From positions 1 through 64,000 of the forward strand of contig NZ_BJMM01000022.1 in the NCBI RefSeq assembly GCF_006539165.1: a stretch of 64,000 bases of DNA, given 5' to 3'. Both the position numbers and the translations under genes were made by a program. The stretch's first letter is position 1. Each line of letters begins with the position of its first letter. The DNA comes from Streptomyces cacaoi. Lineage in GTDB: Bacteria; Actinomycetota; Actinomycetes; Streptomycetales; Streptomycetaceae. Positions 33,740-44,226 of the stretch are shown here, piece after piece. The notes below the pieces were generated by a model. That model had not been told where the DNA came from and ran no database searches. It worked only from the letters and a program-made list of their open reading frames with translations.

Positions 33740-35230
33740 GTGAACGACGGTGGCCAGGCCGGCAAGTGCCCGAACGAACGGCTGGGCTCGTGGTTCCTGC
33801 GCAGTGGGTGGTCCAAGGGCGAGCTGGCCCGTCAGGTCAACCGCCGTGCGCGGCAGTGCGGTGCGCACCACATCAGTACCGACACCTCGCGGGTACGCCG
33901 CTGGCTGGACGGCGAACAGCCGCGCGAGCCCATCCCGCGCATCCTGTCCGAGCTGTTCTCCGAGCGCTTCGGCTGCGTCGTCGCGGTCGAGGACCTCGGT
34001 CTGCGGCCCGCCCGGCAGTCCCCCGCGGCCTCCGGGGTCGACCTGCCCTGGGCCGGGCCGCAGACCGTGGCACTCATCAGCGACTTCACCCGCAGCGATC
34101 TGATGCTGGGGCGCGGCGGATTCCTCGGCGCCTCCCTGACGATGTCCGCCGGGCCCGCGCTCATCGAGCCGCTGCAACGGTGGCTGGTGCCGGCACCCGC
34201 CGGTGAGGCCCCCGCCGGCGCACCGTCCGGCGCCGCCCGGCGCGCCCCCCGGCTGTCCGGCCCGGAGCTGGAACTGCTGGAGCAGACGACCGGCATGTTC
34301 CGCAGCTGGGACGCGCAGTGCGGCGGAGGGCTGCGCCGCAAGGCCGTCGTCGGGCAGCTGCACGAGGTCACCGAGCTGCTCCAGGAGCGCCACCCCGAGC
34401 CGGTACGGCGGCGGCTGTTCCGGGTCACCGCCGAACTCGCCGAGCTCGCCGGGTGGATGAGCTACGACATCGGGATGCAGCCCATCGCGCAGAAGTACTT
34501 CGTGCTCGCGCTGCACGCCGCCAAGGAGGCCGGGGACCGGCCGCTGGGCTCCTATGTGCTCAGCAAGATGGCCCGCCAGATGATCCACCTGGGCCGCGCC
34601 GAGGACGCCCTGGAGCTGATCCACCTCGCCCAGTACGGCAGCCGGGAGGGCTCGACGCCCCGGACGCAGGCGATGCTGCACGCGCTGGAGGCCCGCGCCT
34701 ACGCCAACATGGGCCAGCCGGGCAAGTGCAAGCGGGCCGTGCGGATGGCCGAGGACACCTTCGCCGACACCGGTGCGCACGACGGCGACCCGGACTGGAT
34801 CCGCTTCTTCTCCGAGGCCGAGCTGTACGCGGAGAACGCCCACTCCTACCGGGATCTCGCCTACTCGGCCGGGCGCAGCCCCAGCTACGCCTCGCTCGCA
34901 CGGCCCGTGATGGAGCGCGCCGTCGAACTGTTCGGGCGTGAGGCCGCGGAGACCGAGGGCGGCGGCCACCAGCGCTCCTACGCGCTCAACCTCATCGGCA
35001 TGGCCAGCGTGCATCTGCTCCAGCGCGAACCGGAGGAGTGCGCGGCCCGTGCCGCCCAAGCCATCGATGTCGCCGGGCAGTTGCGCTCCGAGCGGGTCAA
35101 CAACCGGCTGCGGCGCACCGCGGCCGGCGCCGTGCGGGAATTCGGGCGCAGCGGTGAGGTCGTGCACCTGAGCGAGCGGCTGCGTACCGAGCTGCCCGAG
35201 AACGAGTACGCGCGGGCGGCCGCGGGCTGA
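33740..35230 (+). CDS. nsdA: NsdA-like negative regulator of sporulation and antibiotic production, 496 aa
   Basis: The protein opens with CPNERLGSWFLRSGWSKGELARQVNRRAR, a helix-turn-helix-like stretch, then WLDGEQPREPIPRILSELFSERFG. The second half is a helical repeat array of TPR type (GSYVLSKMARQMIHLGRAEDALELI, ALEARAYANMGQPGKCKRAVRMAED). S. coelicolor NsdA has this organisation, about 500 residues and the same place beside amtB; its loss there raises actinorhodin and CDA production and sporulation. The start is GTG 33740, in line with the conserved NDGG opening. How it works is not established. Confidence 0.88.
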   Translation: MNDGGQAGKCPNERLGSWFLRSGWSKGELARQVNRRARQCGAHHISTDTSRVRRWLDGEQPREPIPRILSELFSERFGCVVAVEDLGLRPARQSPAASGVDLPWAGPQTVALISDFTRSDLMLGRGGFLGASLTMSAGPALIEPLQRWLVPAPAGEAPAGAPSGAARRAPRLSGPELELLEQTTGMFRSWDAQCGGGLRRKAVVGQLHEVTELLQERHPEPVRRRLFRVTAELAELAGWMSYDIGMQPIAQKYFVLALHAAKEAGDRPLGSYVLSKMARQMIHLGRAEDALELIHLAQYGSREGSTPRTQAMLHALEARAYANMGQPGKCKRAVRMAEDTFADTGAHDGDPDWIRFFSEAELYAENAHSYRDLAYSAGRSPSYASLARPVMERAVELFGREAAETEGGGHQRSYALNLIGMASVHLLQREPEECAARAAQAIDVAGQLRSERVNNRLRRTAAGAVREFGRSGEVVHLSERLRTELPENEYARAAAG

Positions 35231-35413
35231 ACCGGCCGCGGGCCGGAACGGCCGCCGGGTCGACGCCCCCCCCCGGCGCGCTCCGCCGCCGGTGCTCCGG
35301 CGCGCCCCGGCCGTGCCGTCGCTCTGCCGCGGCGGTGCCGTTCCGTCCGGGCCCGGGCGCGCGCGGCCCGCGAGCGGCGCACGACACCTCCCCGTAACGC
35401 ACCGGGCCGCGAT

Positions 35414-35451
35414 GTCACCGCGGGGAAACACCGGACGGCACCGCTGGAAAC
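35414..35451 (+). promoter_or_regulatory. GlnR-type nitrogen operator upstream of amtB
   Basis: Blocks fall at exact 11-base intervals: GTCAC (35414), GAAAC (35425), CGGCA (35436) and GAAAC (35447). This fits the published GlnR consensus gTnAc-n6-GaAAc-n6-GtnAC-n6-GAAAc at three of the four blocks. It lies 82 bases before the amtB start. The rest of the 302-base intergenic region (35231-35532) shows no gene; GTAAC at 35394 may be a further half-site. Confidence 0.75.
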
Positions 35452-35532
35452 CGCGCTCGGCGAATCTGGCGCACACGACCCGCCCCGGGCCCTGTGCGCG
35501 GGGCGTGACCCGCTCGACGCCGAGGAGCCGAA

Positions 35533-36834
<1,302 letters not shown>

Positions 36835-37173
36835 GCGCCCACAGCTGAGCGCGGACGCCTGACCGCCCTCAGCTGTCCGACTGCCTCCATGGGGGCGCGG
36901 AATTTCCGAGCGGGCACATATGAGGCACATCACCGGAGCGGGCGGGCAGCTGCGCCGCCTCGCCGCGCTCGGGTCCTGCCCGGCCACCCGGTGTGCCGCG
37001 CCCGGCACCCGAGGAGAGCCCGGCCGGGCCGCCGCCACGGGGGAGGGCGCGGGCCCGGGCGGGCGGGGCCCGGGTGCGGCGGGGAATCCGGCAGGCGGGG
37101 ATGCCCGTGCGGCGCGGGCGGATACCCTTGGCAGGACTGACCCCCGCCATCGACCCGAGGACCGACGAGCGCT
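36835..37173. other. Intergenic region amtB to ffh, no glnK/glnD
   Basis: The 339 bases hold no reading frame resembling PII or GlnD in any of the six frames; only antisense shadows occur. GGATACCC at about 37119 lies near where an ffh promoter would be. No repeat or mobile-element end marks the spot where genes could have been lost. Confidence 0.6.
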
Positions 37174-38727
37174 GTGTTCGATACCCTTTCCGACCGCCTG
37201 AGTGCGACGTTCAAGAACCTCCGGGGCAAAGGGCGCCTCAGCGAGGCGGACATCGACGCCACCGCCCGCGAGATCCGTATCGCTCTGCTGGAAGCGGACG
37301 TGGCCCTTCCTGTCGTCCGCGCCTTCATCAAGCAGGTGAAGGAGAGGGCGCTCGGTGCGGAGGTCTCCAAGGCTCTCAACCCCGCCCAGCAGTTCATCAA
37401 GATCGTCAACGAGGAACTGATCGGCGTCCTCGGCGGCGAGACCCGTCGGCTGCGGTTCGCGAAGACCCCGCCGACCGTGATCATGCTCGCCGGCCTCCAG
37501 GGCGCCGGCAAGACCACCCTGGCCGGGAAGCTCGGCCTGTGGCTCAAGCAGCAGGGCCACACCCCGATGCTGGTCGCGGCCGACTTGCAGCGGCCCAACG
37601 CCGTCAACCAGCTGTCGGTGGTGGCCGAGCGCGCGGGTGTCGCCGTCTTCGCGCCGGAGCCGGGCAACGGCGTCGGCGATCCCGTCCGGGTCGCGCAGGA
37701 CTCGATCACCTACGCGCGGGACAAGCAGCACGACGTGGTCATCGTCGACACCGCCGGCCGGCTCGGTATCGACCAGGAACTGATGCAGCAGGCGGCGGAC
37801 ATCCGCGACGCCGTCTCGCCCGACGAGATCCTCTTCGTCGTCGACGCCATGATCGGCCAGGACGCCGTCTCCACCGCCGAGGCGTTCCGCGACGGCGTGG
37901 GCTTCGACGGTGTCGTGCTCTCCAAGCTCGACGGTGACGCCCGCGGTGGTGCGGCCCTCTCGGTCGCCCAGGTCACCGGCAAGCAGATCATGTTCGCCTC
38001 GAACGGCGAGAAGCTCGACGACTTCGACGCCTTCCACCCCGACCGGATGGCCTCGCGCATCCTCGGCATGGGCGACATGCTCACCCTGATCGAGAAGGCC
38101 GAGCAGACCTTCAGCCAGCAAGAGGCCGAGAAGATGGCCGCCAAGCTGGCGAAGGGCCCCAAGGAGTTCACGCTCGACGACTTCCTGGCGCAGATGGAGC
38201 AGGTCCGCAAGATGGGCTCGCTCTCCAAGCTGCTCGGCATGATGCCCGGCATGGGCCAGATGAAGGACCAGATCAACAACCTCGACGAGCGCGAGGTCGA
38301 CCGCACCGCGGCCATCATCAAGTCCATGACGCCCGCCGAGCGCGCCGAACCGACGCTCATCAACGGCTCGCGCAGGGCCCGTATCGCCCGCGGTTCCGGC
38401 GTGGACGTCAGCGCCGTCAAGAACCTCGTCGAGCGCTTCTTCGAGGCCCGCAAGATGATGTCGAAGATGGCCCAGGGTGGCGGCATGCCCGGAATGCCCG
38501 GCATGCCGGGCCAGGGCGGCGGCTCCAAGAAGAAGGGCAAGCAGCAGAAGAAGGCCAAGGGCAAGCGCCAGTCCGGCAACCCGATGAAGCGCAAGCAGCA
38601 GGAGGAGGCCGCCGCCGCACGCAAGGCCGACTCCGACGGCAACGCCTTCGGTATCCCCGGCCCCGGCCAGGACGCGGGCAGCTTCGAACTGCCGCAGGAG
38701 TTCAAGGACATGCTGCCCCCGAAGTGA
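37174..38727 (+). CDS. ffh: Signal recognition particle protein Ffh, 517 aa
   Basis: Ffh binds signal peptides and SRP RNA and delivers ribosomes to FtsY. An N domain (MFDTLSDRLSATFKNLRGKG) leads into the GTPase with GLQGAGKTTLAGKLG, DTAGRLGID and SKLDGDARGG. The M domain is methionine-rich (LLGMMPGMGQMKDQ, MMSKMAQGGGMPGMPGMPG). The tail has a basic Lys-rich stretch and ends FKDMLPPK. The GTG start encodes the conserved FDTLSDRL. The SRP RNA gene is not in the window. Confidence 0.97.
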   Translation: MFDTLSDRLSATFKNLRGKGRLSEADIDATAREIRIALLEADVALPVVRAFIKQVKERALGAEVSKALNPAQQFIKIVNEELIGVLGGETRRLRFAKTPPTVIMLAGLQGAGKTTLAGKLGLWLKQQGHTPMLVAADLQRPNAVNQLSVVAERAGVAVFAPEPGNGVGDPVRVAQDSITYARDKQHDVVIVDTAGRLGIDQELMQQAADIRDAVSPDEILFVVDAMIGQDAVSTAEAFRDGVGFDGVVLSKLDGDARGGAALSVAQVTGKQIMFASNGEKLDDFDAFHPDRMASRILGMGDMLTLIEKAEQTFSQQEAEKMAAKLAKGPKEFTLDDFLAQMEQVRKMGSLSKLLGMMPGMGQMKDQINNLDEREVDRTAAIIKSMTPAERAEPTLINGSRRARIARGSGVDVSAVKNLVERFFEARKMMSKMAQGGGMPGMPGMPGQGGGSKKKGKQQKKAKGKRQSGNPMKRKQQEEAAAARKADSDGNAFGIPGPGQDAGSFELPQEFKDMLPPK

Positions 38728-38759
38728 ACCCGCCGTGACGGGGGCGGATGATGACAGGC

Positions 38760-39323
38760 ATGTCGTCCATGCCGCCACGTGTCTACATCCGTCCCCCGCA
38801 GGCCACCGACGCCCGGCTCTACAGCGAGGCCGTCGTCCGGTCCGCCGACCACCTCAGGCCCTGGAACCCCGTCGAGCCCGACGGCCTTCCCGACCTGCTG
38901 CGCCGCCAGGGCCCCACCCTGCGGACGTTCATGATCTTCGACCGGGAGGACGACGGCCTCGTCGGCAGGGTCAACGTCGCCAACATCGTCCGCGCCCGCT
39001 TCCGCAACGGTGCGCTCGGCTACGACAGCTACCTTCCCTACGCCGGCACCGGACGTATGACCGAAGGGCTCCGGCTCGTCGTCACCCGCTGCTTCGCGCC
39101 CGTACCCGAAGGGCTCGGACTGCACCGCCTGGAGATCAACGTCCAGCCGGAGAACTCCCGCTCCCTCGCCCTCGCCAAGCGCCTCGGCTTCCGCCACGAG
39201 GGGTTCTCGCCGCGCATGCTCTACCTCAACGACGCCTGGCGCGACCACGAACGCTTCGCCCTCACCGCCGAGGAATGGCCGCCGGCTCCCTCCGGCACAT
39301 CCGTCACCTCCGACGCCGTCTGA
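38760..39323 (+). CDS. GNAT-family N-acetyltransferase (RimJ-like), 187 aa
   Basis: The order RPPQATDARLYSEAVVRS, VGRVNVANIVRARFRNGALGYD, TEGLRLVVTRCFAP, LHRLEINVQPENSRSLALAKRLGFRHEGFS is that of the RimJ/RimL branch, which acetylates N-termini of ribosomal or other proteins. The hexamer GATGAT ends seven bases before the ATG at 38760, the reason for choosing this start over the one at 38748. The substrate cannot be told. Confidence 0.87.
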   Translation: MSSMPPRVYIRPPQATDARLYSEAVVRSADHLRPWNPVEPDGLPDLLRRQGPTLRTFMIFDREDDGLVGRVNVANIVRARFRNGALGYDSYLPYAGTGRMTEGLRLVVTRCFAPVPEGLGLHRLEINVQPENSRSLALAKRLGFRHEGFSPRMLYLNDAWRDHERFALTAEEWPPAPSGTSVTSDAV

Positions 39324-39405
39324 CACCCCGGCGCACGCCCCCGCGCGCCCCGCCCAGGGGAAAACCGGCCGGACGCGCGACGTGCCCGGCCCTACGATGC
39401 CCGGC

Positions 39406-40836
39406 ATGGCAAAGACACCCGTCCTCACGCCCAGGGCGCAGGACTTCCCGCGCTGGTACCAGGAGTTGGTGAACAAGGCGGAGCTGGCCGAGAACGGGCC
39501 GGTGCGCGGGACGATGGTGATCCGACCGTACGGCTACGGCATCTGGGAACGCATGCAGGCCGGCCTGGACGCACGCATCAAGGAGACGGGCGTACAGAAC
39601 GCCTACTTCCCGCTGCTGATCCCGCAGTCCTACATGACGAAGGAGGCCGAGCACGTCGAAGGCTTCTCGCCGGAGCTGGCCGTCGTCACCCACGGCGGCG
39701 GCAAGGAGCTGGAGGAGCCCGCCGTCGTCCGGCCCACCTCCGAGACGATCGTCAACGAGTACTTCGCCAAGTGGGTGCACAGCTACCGCGATCTGCCGCT
39801 GCTGATCAACCAGTGGGCCAACGTGGTCCGTTGGGAGATGCGGCCCCGGCTGTTCCTGCGCACCTCCGAATTCCTCTGGCAGGAAGGTCACACGGCGCAC
39901 GCCACCTACGAGGAGGCGCGCGACTTCGCGGCCCGCATCCACCGCGACGTGTACGCCGCCTTCATGACCGACGTCCTGGCCGTCGACGTCGTGCCCGGCC
40001 GCAAGACCGCACGCGAACGCTTCGCCGGAGCCCTCAACACGCTCACCCTGGAGGCGATGATGGACGACGGCAAGGCCCTCCAGATGGGCACCAGCCACGA
40101 ACTCGGCCAGAACTTCGCCCGCGCCTTCAACACCGTCCACACCACCCGCGACGGCCGCCGGGAACACGTCTGGCAGACCTCCTGGGGCAGCACGACACGC
40201 ATGCTCGGCGCCCTGGTCATGGCGCACGGCGACGACGACGGCCTGCGGCTGCCGCCGCTGCTCGCCCCGCAGCAGGTCGTCGTCCTCGCCGTCAAGGGCG
40301 ACGAGCCCGTGCTCGCGCGGGTGCGCGAACTGGCCGCGCGGCTGCGCGTCGAGGGCCTGCGCGTACACGTCGACGACCGCACGGACGTCCCCTTCGGCCG
40401 CCGCGCGGTCGACTGGGAGCTCAAGGGCGTGCCCTTCCGCGTGGAGATCGGGCCGCGCGACCTCGACGATCCGTCGGGAGCCGGGGGAACCGCGACCCTG
40501 GTGCGGCGCGTTCCCGGTACCAAGGAGCAGCGCCCGCTCGCGGAACTGCCCGCGCTGCTGCCCGGCCTCGTACAGGAGGACCAGGCGCTGCTGCTGCGCC
40601 GCACACGCGAGCGGCGTACGGAGCGCACCAGCGACGTGCGTACCATCGACGAGGCCGCACAGGCAGCGGCGGCCGGCGGCTGGGCCCGCATCCCCTGGGC
40701 CCTGCTCGGCCCGGAAGGCGAGCGGCAGCTGGCGGCGCGGTCGGTGACGGTGCGCTGTCTCACCGCGGAGGACGGCACCGTCCCGGCCGAGGACGACGCC
40801 CCGGGGAACCTGGCCCTGGTGGCCCGCGCCTACTGA
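39406..40836 (+). CDS. proS: Prolyl-tRNA synthetase, eukaryote/archaea-like type 3 form, 476 aa
   Basis: A class II aminoacyl-tRNA synthetase that charges tRNA-Pro. The opening RAQDFPRWYQELVNKAELAENG, the VRPTSETIVNEYFAKW stretch, WEMRPRLFLRTSEFLWQEGHTAH and SWGSTTRMLGALVMAHGD are those of the type 3 (archaeal/eukaryotic-like) enzyme without the bacterial editing insert. The anticodon-binding domain and a C-terminal domain ending in Tyr (LVARAY) follow. That last domain normally binds zinc through cysteines but has only one here (RCLT). TACGAT ends seven bases before the ATG. Streptomyces normally have a bacterial-type ProRS elsewhere, so this is probably a second copy. Confidence 0.9.
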   Translation: MAKTPVLTPRAQDFPRWYQELVNKAELAENGPVRGTMVIRPYGYGIWERMQAGLDARIKETGVQNAYFPLLIPQSYMTKEAEHVEGFSPELAVVTHGGGKELEEPAVVRPTSETIVNEYFAKWVHSYRDLPLLINQWANVVRWEMRPRLFLRTSEFLWQEGHTAHATYEEARDFAARIHRDVYAAFMTDVLAVDVVPGRKTARERFAGALNTLTLEAMMDDGKALQMGTSHELGQNFARAFNTVHTTRDGRREHVWQTSWGSTTRMLGALVMAHGDDDGLRLPPLLAPQQVVVLAVKGDEPVLARVRELAARLRVEGLRVHVDDRTDVPFGRRAVDWELKGVPFRVEIGPRDLDDPSGAGGTATLVRRVPGTKEQRPLAELPALLPGLVQEDQALLLRRTRERRTERTSDVRTIDEAAQAAAAGGWARIPWALLGPEGERQLAARSVTVRCLTAEDGTVPAEDDAPGNLALVARAY

Positions 40837-41045
40837 CGCGGGGGCCCGCCCCGACGAGCGGAGCACGAGCGGGCACGGCACCGGCGCGGCCGGACCGCGA
40901 AACGTCCCGGGATGCGCCCGGTGCCGCGCTTCCGGGATTTCCGGCGGCTTCCGGGGGCTTCCCGGGGCTTGCGGCCGGTTCGGCGCGCCCGCCCCGGCTC
41001 GGGCGCCAAAGCCGAGAACTGACTGGTACGTGCAAATTATTTGGG

Positions 41046-41711
41046 ATGCCCCGGAATCGGAACACCGCCGCTGTCCCGCTCGTTGGGAACGACGTGAGCA
41101 CGACACCACCAGTTCTCGCCGCCGAGCTGGCAGCCGCCTGGGCCGATATTCAACGGCACCACCCCGAGCTGCCGGATCTGGCCGCACCTGAATCGCTGAT
41201 CGGGGAGTCGTCGTCCGCCTGCGGCGCCGGGCTCTCCTTCGAACGGCTGCTGCACGAGGCAGTCCACGGCATCGCGGCGGCCCGCGGTGTGCGGGACACC
41301 TCGCGGGCCGGCCGCTACCACAACCGCCGGTTCCTCGCGATCGCCGAGGAGCTGGGGCTGGACCACCCCGAGGAGCCGCACCCCAGCAGCGGCTTCTCGC
41401 TCGTGGCCCTCACGCCCGAGACGAGACGGCGCTACCGCACGACGACGGAACGCCTCCAGCGGGCCCTGAAGGCGTACAGCGCCGCCACCGAGAACGACAC
41501 CGGGCGCAGCTTCCGCGGCCCGGCCGCCCGGCACGGCTCCTCCGGTGGCGGGGTGCGGGTCAAGGCCGTCTGCGAGTGCGGGCGCAACGTCCGGGTCGTC
41601 CCCTCCGTGCTGGCCCAGGCGCCGATCATGTGCGGGGCCTGCGGCAAGCAGTTCCGCATCCCGGCGGACGCGGCCGCCGTACAGCCCGAGCCGGTCGGCG
41701 CGGGCCGCTGA
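41046..41711 (+). CDS. Putative zinc metalloprotein with HExxH motif and zinc ribbon, 221 aa
   Basis: The motif LSFERLLHEAVHGIA puts an HExxH sequence at residues 70-74, as in zincin and SprT-like proteases. The C-terminal part carries CECG and, 20 residues on, CGACG, which look like a zinc ribbon. Between them is a basic helical segment. The overall form resembles SprT-like proteins, but the third zinc ligand is not obvious. The ATG 41046 is in AT-rich sequence; a GTG at 41094 after GGGAACGAC is an equally good start and would give 205 residues. It lies between proS and rpsP. Confidence 0.72.
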   Translation: MPRNRNTAAVPLVGNDVSTTPPVLAAELAAAWADIQRHHPELPDLAAPESLIGESSSACGAGLSFERLLHEAVHGIAAARGVRDTSRAGRYHNRRFLAIAEELGLDHPEEPHPSSGFSLVALTPETRRRYRTTTERLQRALKAYSAATENDTGRSFRGPAARHGSSGGGVRVKAVCECGRNVRVVPSVLAQAPIMCGACGKQFRIPADAAAVQPEPVGAGR

Positions 41712-41902
41712 GACGCACAGCCGGCGGGGGGGGAGGGTTTCCTGGGGGTCCGAGCGGTGTGGCATCATGGTCGGCTGAACTCGGCAGCCGCACAGGATCC
41801 CTCTCTCCTCCGGCTGACGCGTCCATCGGACACCCGGCACCTCAACCCCACGGGGATCGCCCGTCGTGTCCACCCACGTCAAGACCAGGAGACACCACAC
41901 CC

Positions 41903-42343
41903 GTGGCAGTCAAGATCAAGCTGAAGCGTCTGGGCAAGATCCGTTCGCCTCACTACCGCATCATCGTCGCCGACGCCCGCACCCGCCGTGACGGCCGGGC
42001 CATCGAGGAGCTCGGTCTCTACCACCCGGTGGAGAACCCCTCGCGTATCGAGGTCAACTCCGAGCGTGTGCAGTACTGGCTGGGTGTCGGCGCGCAGCCG
42101 ACCGAGCCGGTCGAGGCCATCCTCAAGGTCACCGGTGACTGGCAGAAGTACAAGGGTCTGCCGGCCCCGGCGCCGATGAAGGTCGCCGAGCCCAAGGCCG
42201 ACAAGCGTGCGCTCTTCGAGGCCGCGGCCAAGGAGTCGGCGGACGAGCCCCAGGGTGAGGCCATCACCCAGAAGGCGAAGAAGGGCGACAAGAAGGCGGA
42301 CGAGTCCAAGGCCGACTCGGCGTCCGAGTCGACCGAGGCGTGA
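41903..42343 (+). CDS. rpsP: 30S ribosomal protein S16, 146 aa
   Basis: The core MAVKIKLKRLGKIRSPHYRIIVADARTRRDGR...EELGLYHP...VQYWLGVGAQPTEPV is S16. The family is usually 80-100 residues; here 45 extra Lys/Asp/Glu/Ala-rich residues form a disordered tail. The GTG start follows AGGAGACACC. It heads the rpsP-khpA-rimM-trmD-rplS group. Confidence 0.96.
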   Translation: MAVKIKLKRLGKIRSPHYRIIVADARTRRDGRAIEELGLYHPVENPSRIEVNSERVQYWLGVGAQPTEPVEAILKVTGDWQKYKGLPAPAPMKVAEPKADKRALFEAAAKESADEPQGEAITQKAKKGDKKADESKADSASESTEA

Positions 42344-42345
42344 CC

Positions 42346-42585
42346 ATGCTCGAGGAAGCCCTCGAGCACCTGGTGAAGGGCATTGTCGACCACCCCGACG
42401 AGGTGCAGATCGCGTCCCGCAATCTGCGCCGCGGGCGCGTGCTGGAGGTCCGGGTCCACCCCGACGACCTCGGCAAGGTGATCGGCCGCAGCGGCCGCAC
42501 CGCACGCGCGCTGCGCACCGTCGTGGGTGCCCTCGGCGGCCGTGGCGTCCGCGTCGACCTCGTCGATGTGGACCAGGTCCGCTGA
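42346..42585 (+). CDS. khpA: KH-domain RNA-binding protein KhpA, 79 aa
   Basis: A single KH domain with the GxxG loop as GRSG in LGKVIGRSGRTARALRTVV (residues about 46-64). KhpA-type proteins bind RNA, often with KhpB. The ATG at 42346 gives the conserved MLEEALEHLVKGIVDHP; a GTG six bases upstream overlaps the rpsP stop. The very short distance to rpsP indicates coupled translation. Confidence 0.93.
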   Translation: MLEEALEHLVKGIVDHPDEVQIASRNLRRGRVLEVRVHPDDLGKVIGRSGRTARALRTVVGALGGRGVRVDLVDVDQVR

Positions 42586-42718
42586 ACGCTGGACATGTAA
42601 CCGCATGCAGCACCGGCACGGGCCGGGGACGGCACACCGCCGCCCCCGGCCCGTTGTCGCGGGCGCACCGCCTCGGCCGGTGGCCGCGGGGCGCACACAC
42701 CGAGCACGGAGAGACACA

Positions 42719-43288
42719 GTGCAGCTAGTCGTCGCGCGCATCGGGCGCGCCCACGGCATCAAGGGCGACGTCACGGTCGAGGTCAGGACGGACGAGCCCG
42801 AACTGCGGCTGGCACCCGGCGCCACCCTCGCCACGGACCCGCCCACCGCCGGGCCGCTCACCATCGAGGCCGGCCGCGTGCACAGCGGCCGGCTGCTCCT
42901 GCGCTTCGAGGGCGTCGGCGACCGCAACGCCGCCGAGGCCCTGCGCAACACCCTGCTCATCGCCGAGGTCGACCCGGACGAGACGCCCGAGGACCCGGAG
43001 GAGTTCTACGATCACCAGCTCGTCGACCTCGACGTCGTCACCCGCGACGGCACCGCCGTCGGCAGGATCGAGTCGGTGGCCCATCTGCCCGCCCAGGATC
43101 TGCTCGTCGTCCGCGCCGAGGACGAGCGCGAGATCCTCATTCCGTTCGTCGCCGAGATCGTCCCGGAGATCGACCTGGACGCCCAGCGCGCCGTCGTCGA
43201 CCCCCCGCCGGGCCTGCTCGACGGCGGGAGCGAGACGGACGCCGCAGCGGGCGAGGGCGGAAGCGAAGACGAGGGACGGTCCCGGTGA
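42719..43288 (+). CDS. rimM: Ribosome maturation factor RimM, 189 aa
   Basis: RimM helps assemble the 30S head and binds S19. The N-terminal MQLVVARIGRAHGIKGDVTVE and the PRC-barrel with EEFYDHQLVDLDVVTRDG and AEDEREILIPFVAEIVPEIDLD are clear. A Gly/Asp/Glu-rich tail of 25 residues follows. The GTG start lies after GGAGAGACACA. Its stop overlaps the trmD start (GTGA). Confidence 0.95.
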   Translation: MQLVVARIGRAHGIKGDVTVEVRTDEPELRLAPGATLATDPPTAGPLTIEAGRVHSGRLLLRFEGVGDRNAAEALRNTLLIAEVDPDETPEDPEEFYDHQLVDLDVVTRDGTAVGRIESVAHLPAQDLLVVRAEDEREILIPFVAEIVPEIDLDAQRAVVDPPPGLLDGGSETDAAAGEGGSEDEGRSR

Positions 43289-44100
43289 GGCTCGACGTCG
43301 TCACGATCTTCCCGGAGTACCTGGAGCCGCTGAACGTCTCCCTGGTCGGGAAGGCCCGCGCCCGCGGCGACCTCGACGTCCGCGTCCACGATCTGCGTGC
43401 CTGGACCCACGACCGGCACCACACGGTCGACGACACCCCCTACGGCGGCGGCCCCGGCATGGTGATGAAGCCGGAGCCCTGGGGGGAGGCGCTCGATGAG
43501 GTCCTCGCCGACGCCGGGGACGACGAGCAGCCCGTCCTCGTCGTCCCCACGCCCAGCGGGCGTCCCTTCACCCAGGAGATGGCCGTCGAGCTGTCCGGCA
43601 AGCCGTGGCTGGTGTTCACCCCGGCCCGCTACGAGGGCATCGACCGCCGCGTCATCGACGAGTACGGCGAGCGGCTCGATGTGCGCGAGGTCTCCATCGG
43701 CGACTACGTCCTGGCCGGCGGGGAGGCACCCGTCCTGGTCATGGTGGAGGCCATCGCGCGGCTGCTGCCCGGGGTGCTGGGCAACGCCGAGTCGCACCGT
43801 GACGACTCCTTCGCACCCGGCGCCATGGCCGGGCTGCTGGAGGGTCCCGTCTACACCAAGCCGCCCGAGTGGCGCGGCCGCGGCATCCCCGAGGTCCTGC
43901 TCAGCGGGCACCACGGCAGGATCGCGCGGTGGCGCAGGGACCAGGCGCTCGCCCGCACCGCGGACCACCGGCCCGATCTGATCGCGGGATGCGACCCGTC
44001 GGCCCTCGACAAGCACGACCGCGCGGCGCTCGAAGCGCTGGGCTGGCGGCAGGGAACGGACGGCCGATTTTGGCCGGAAGGCGAGCACGTGGAAGAATAG
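43285..44100 (+). CDS. trmD: tRNA (guanine-37-N1)-methyltransferase TrmD, 271 aa
   Basis: TrmD methylates G37 next to the anticodon and prevents frameshifts. It is a SPOUT enzyme whose knot is visible in FTPARYEGIDRRVIDEY and VREVSIGDYVLAGGEAPVLVMVEAIARLLPGVLGN. The TPYGGGPGMVMKPEP segment lies at about residues 51-65. The GTG start overlaps the rimM stop, so the two are coupled. Confidence 0.97.
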   Translation: MRLDVVTIFPEYLEPLNVSLVGKARARGDLDVRVHDLRAWTHDRHHTVDDTPYGGGPGMVMKPEPWGEALDEVLADAGDDEQPVLVVPTPSGRPFTQEMAVELSGKPWLVFTPARYEGIDRRVIDEYGERLDVREVSIGDYVLAGGEAPVLVMVEAIARLLPGVLGNAESHRDDSFAPGAMAGLLEGPVYTKPPEWRGRGIPEVLLSGHHGRIARWRRDQALARTADHRPDLIAGCDPSALDKHDRAALEALGWRQGTDGRFWPEGEHVEE

Positions 44101-44226
44101 GCCGCTGCCTCACATCCGGCCCGCGACCCTGCCACAGGGGGACCGACGCCCGGCCGGAGTGACGCTCCCATCACTCAACGATCATTCCGTTGATGACCTG
44201 TGGCATCAGCGAGGAAGCAGACGGAC

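Noticed and set aside
36835..37173. Remnants of glnK or glnD
   Set aside because: No frame in this gap shows the PII T-loop or the GlnD nucleotidyltransferase motif; reported as absence.
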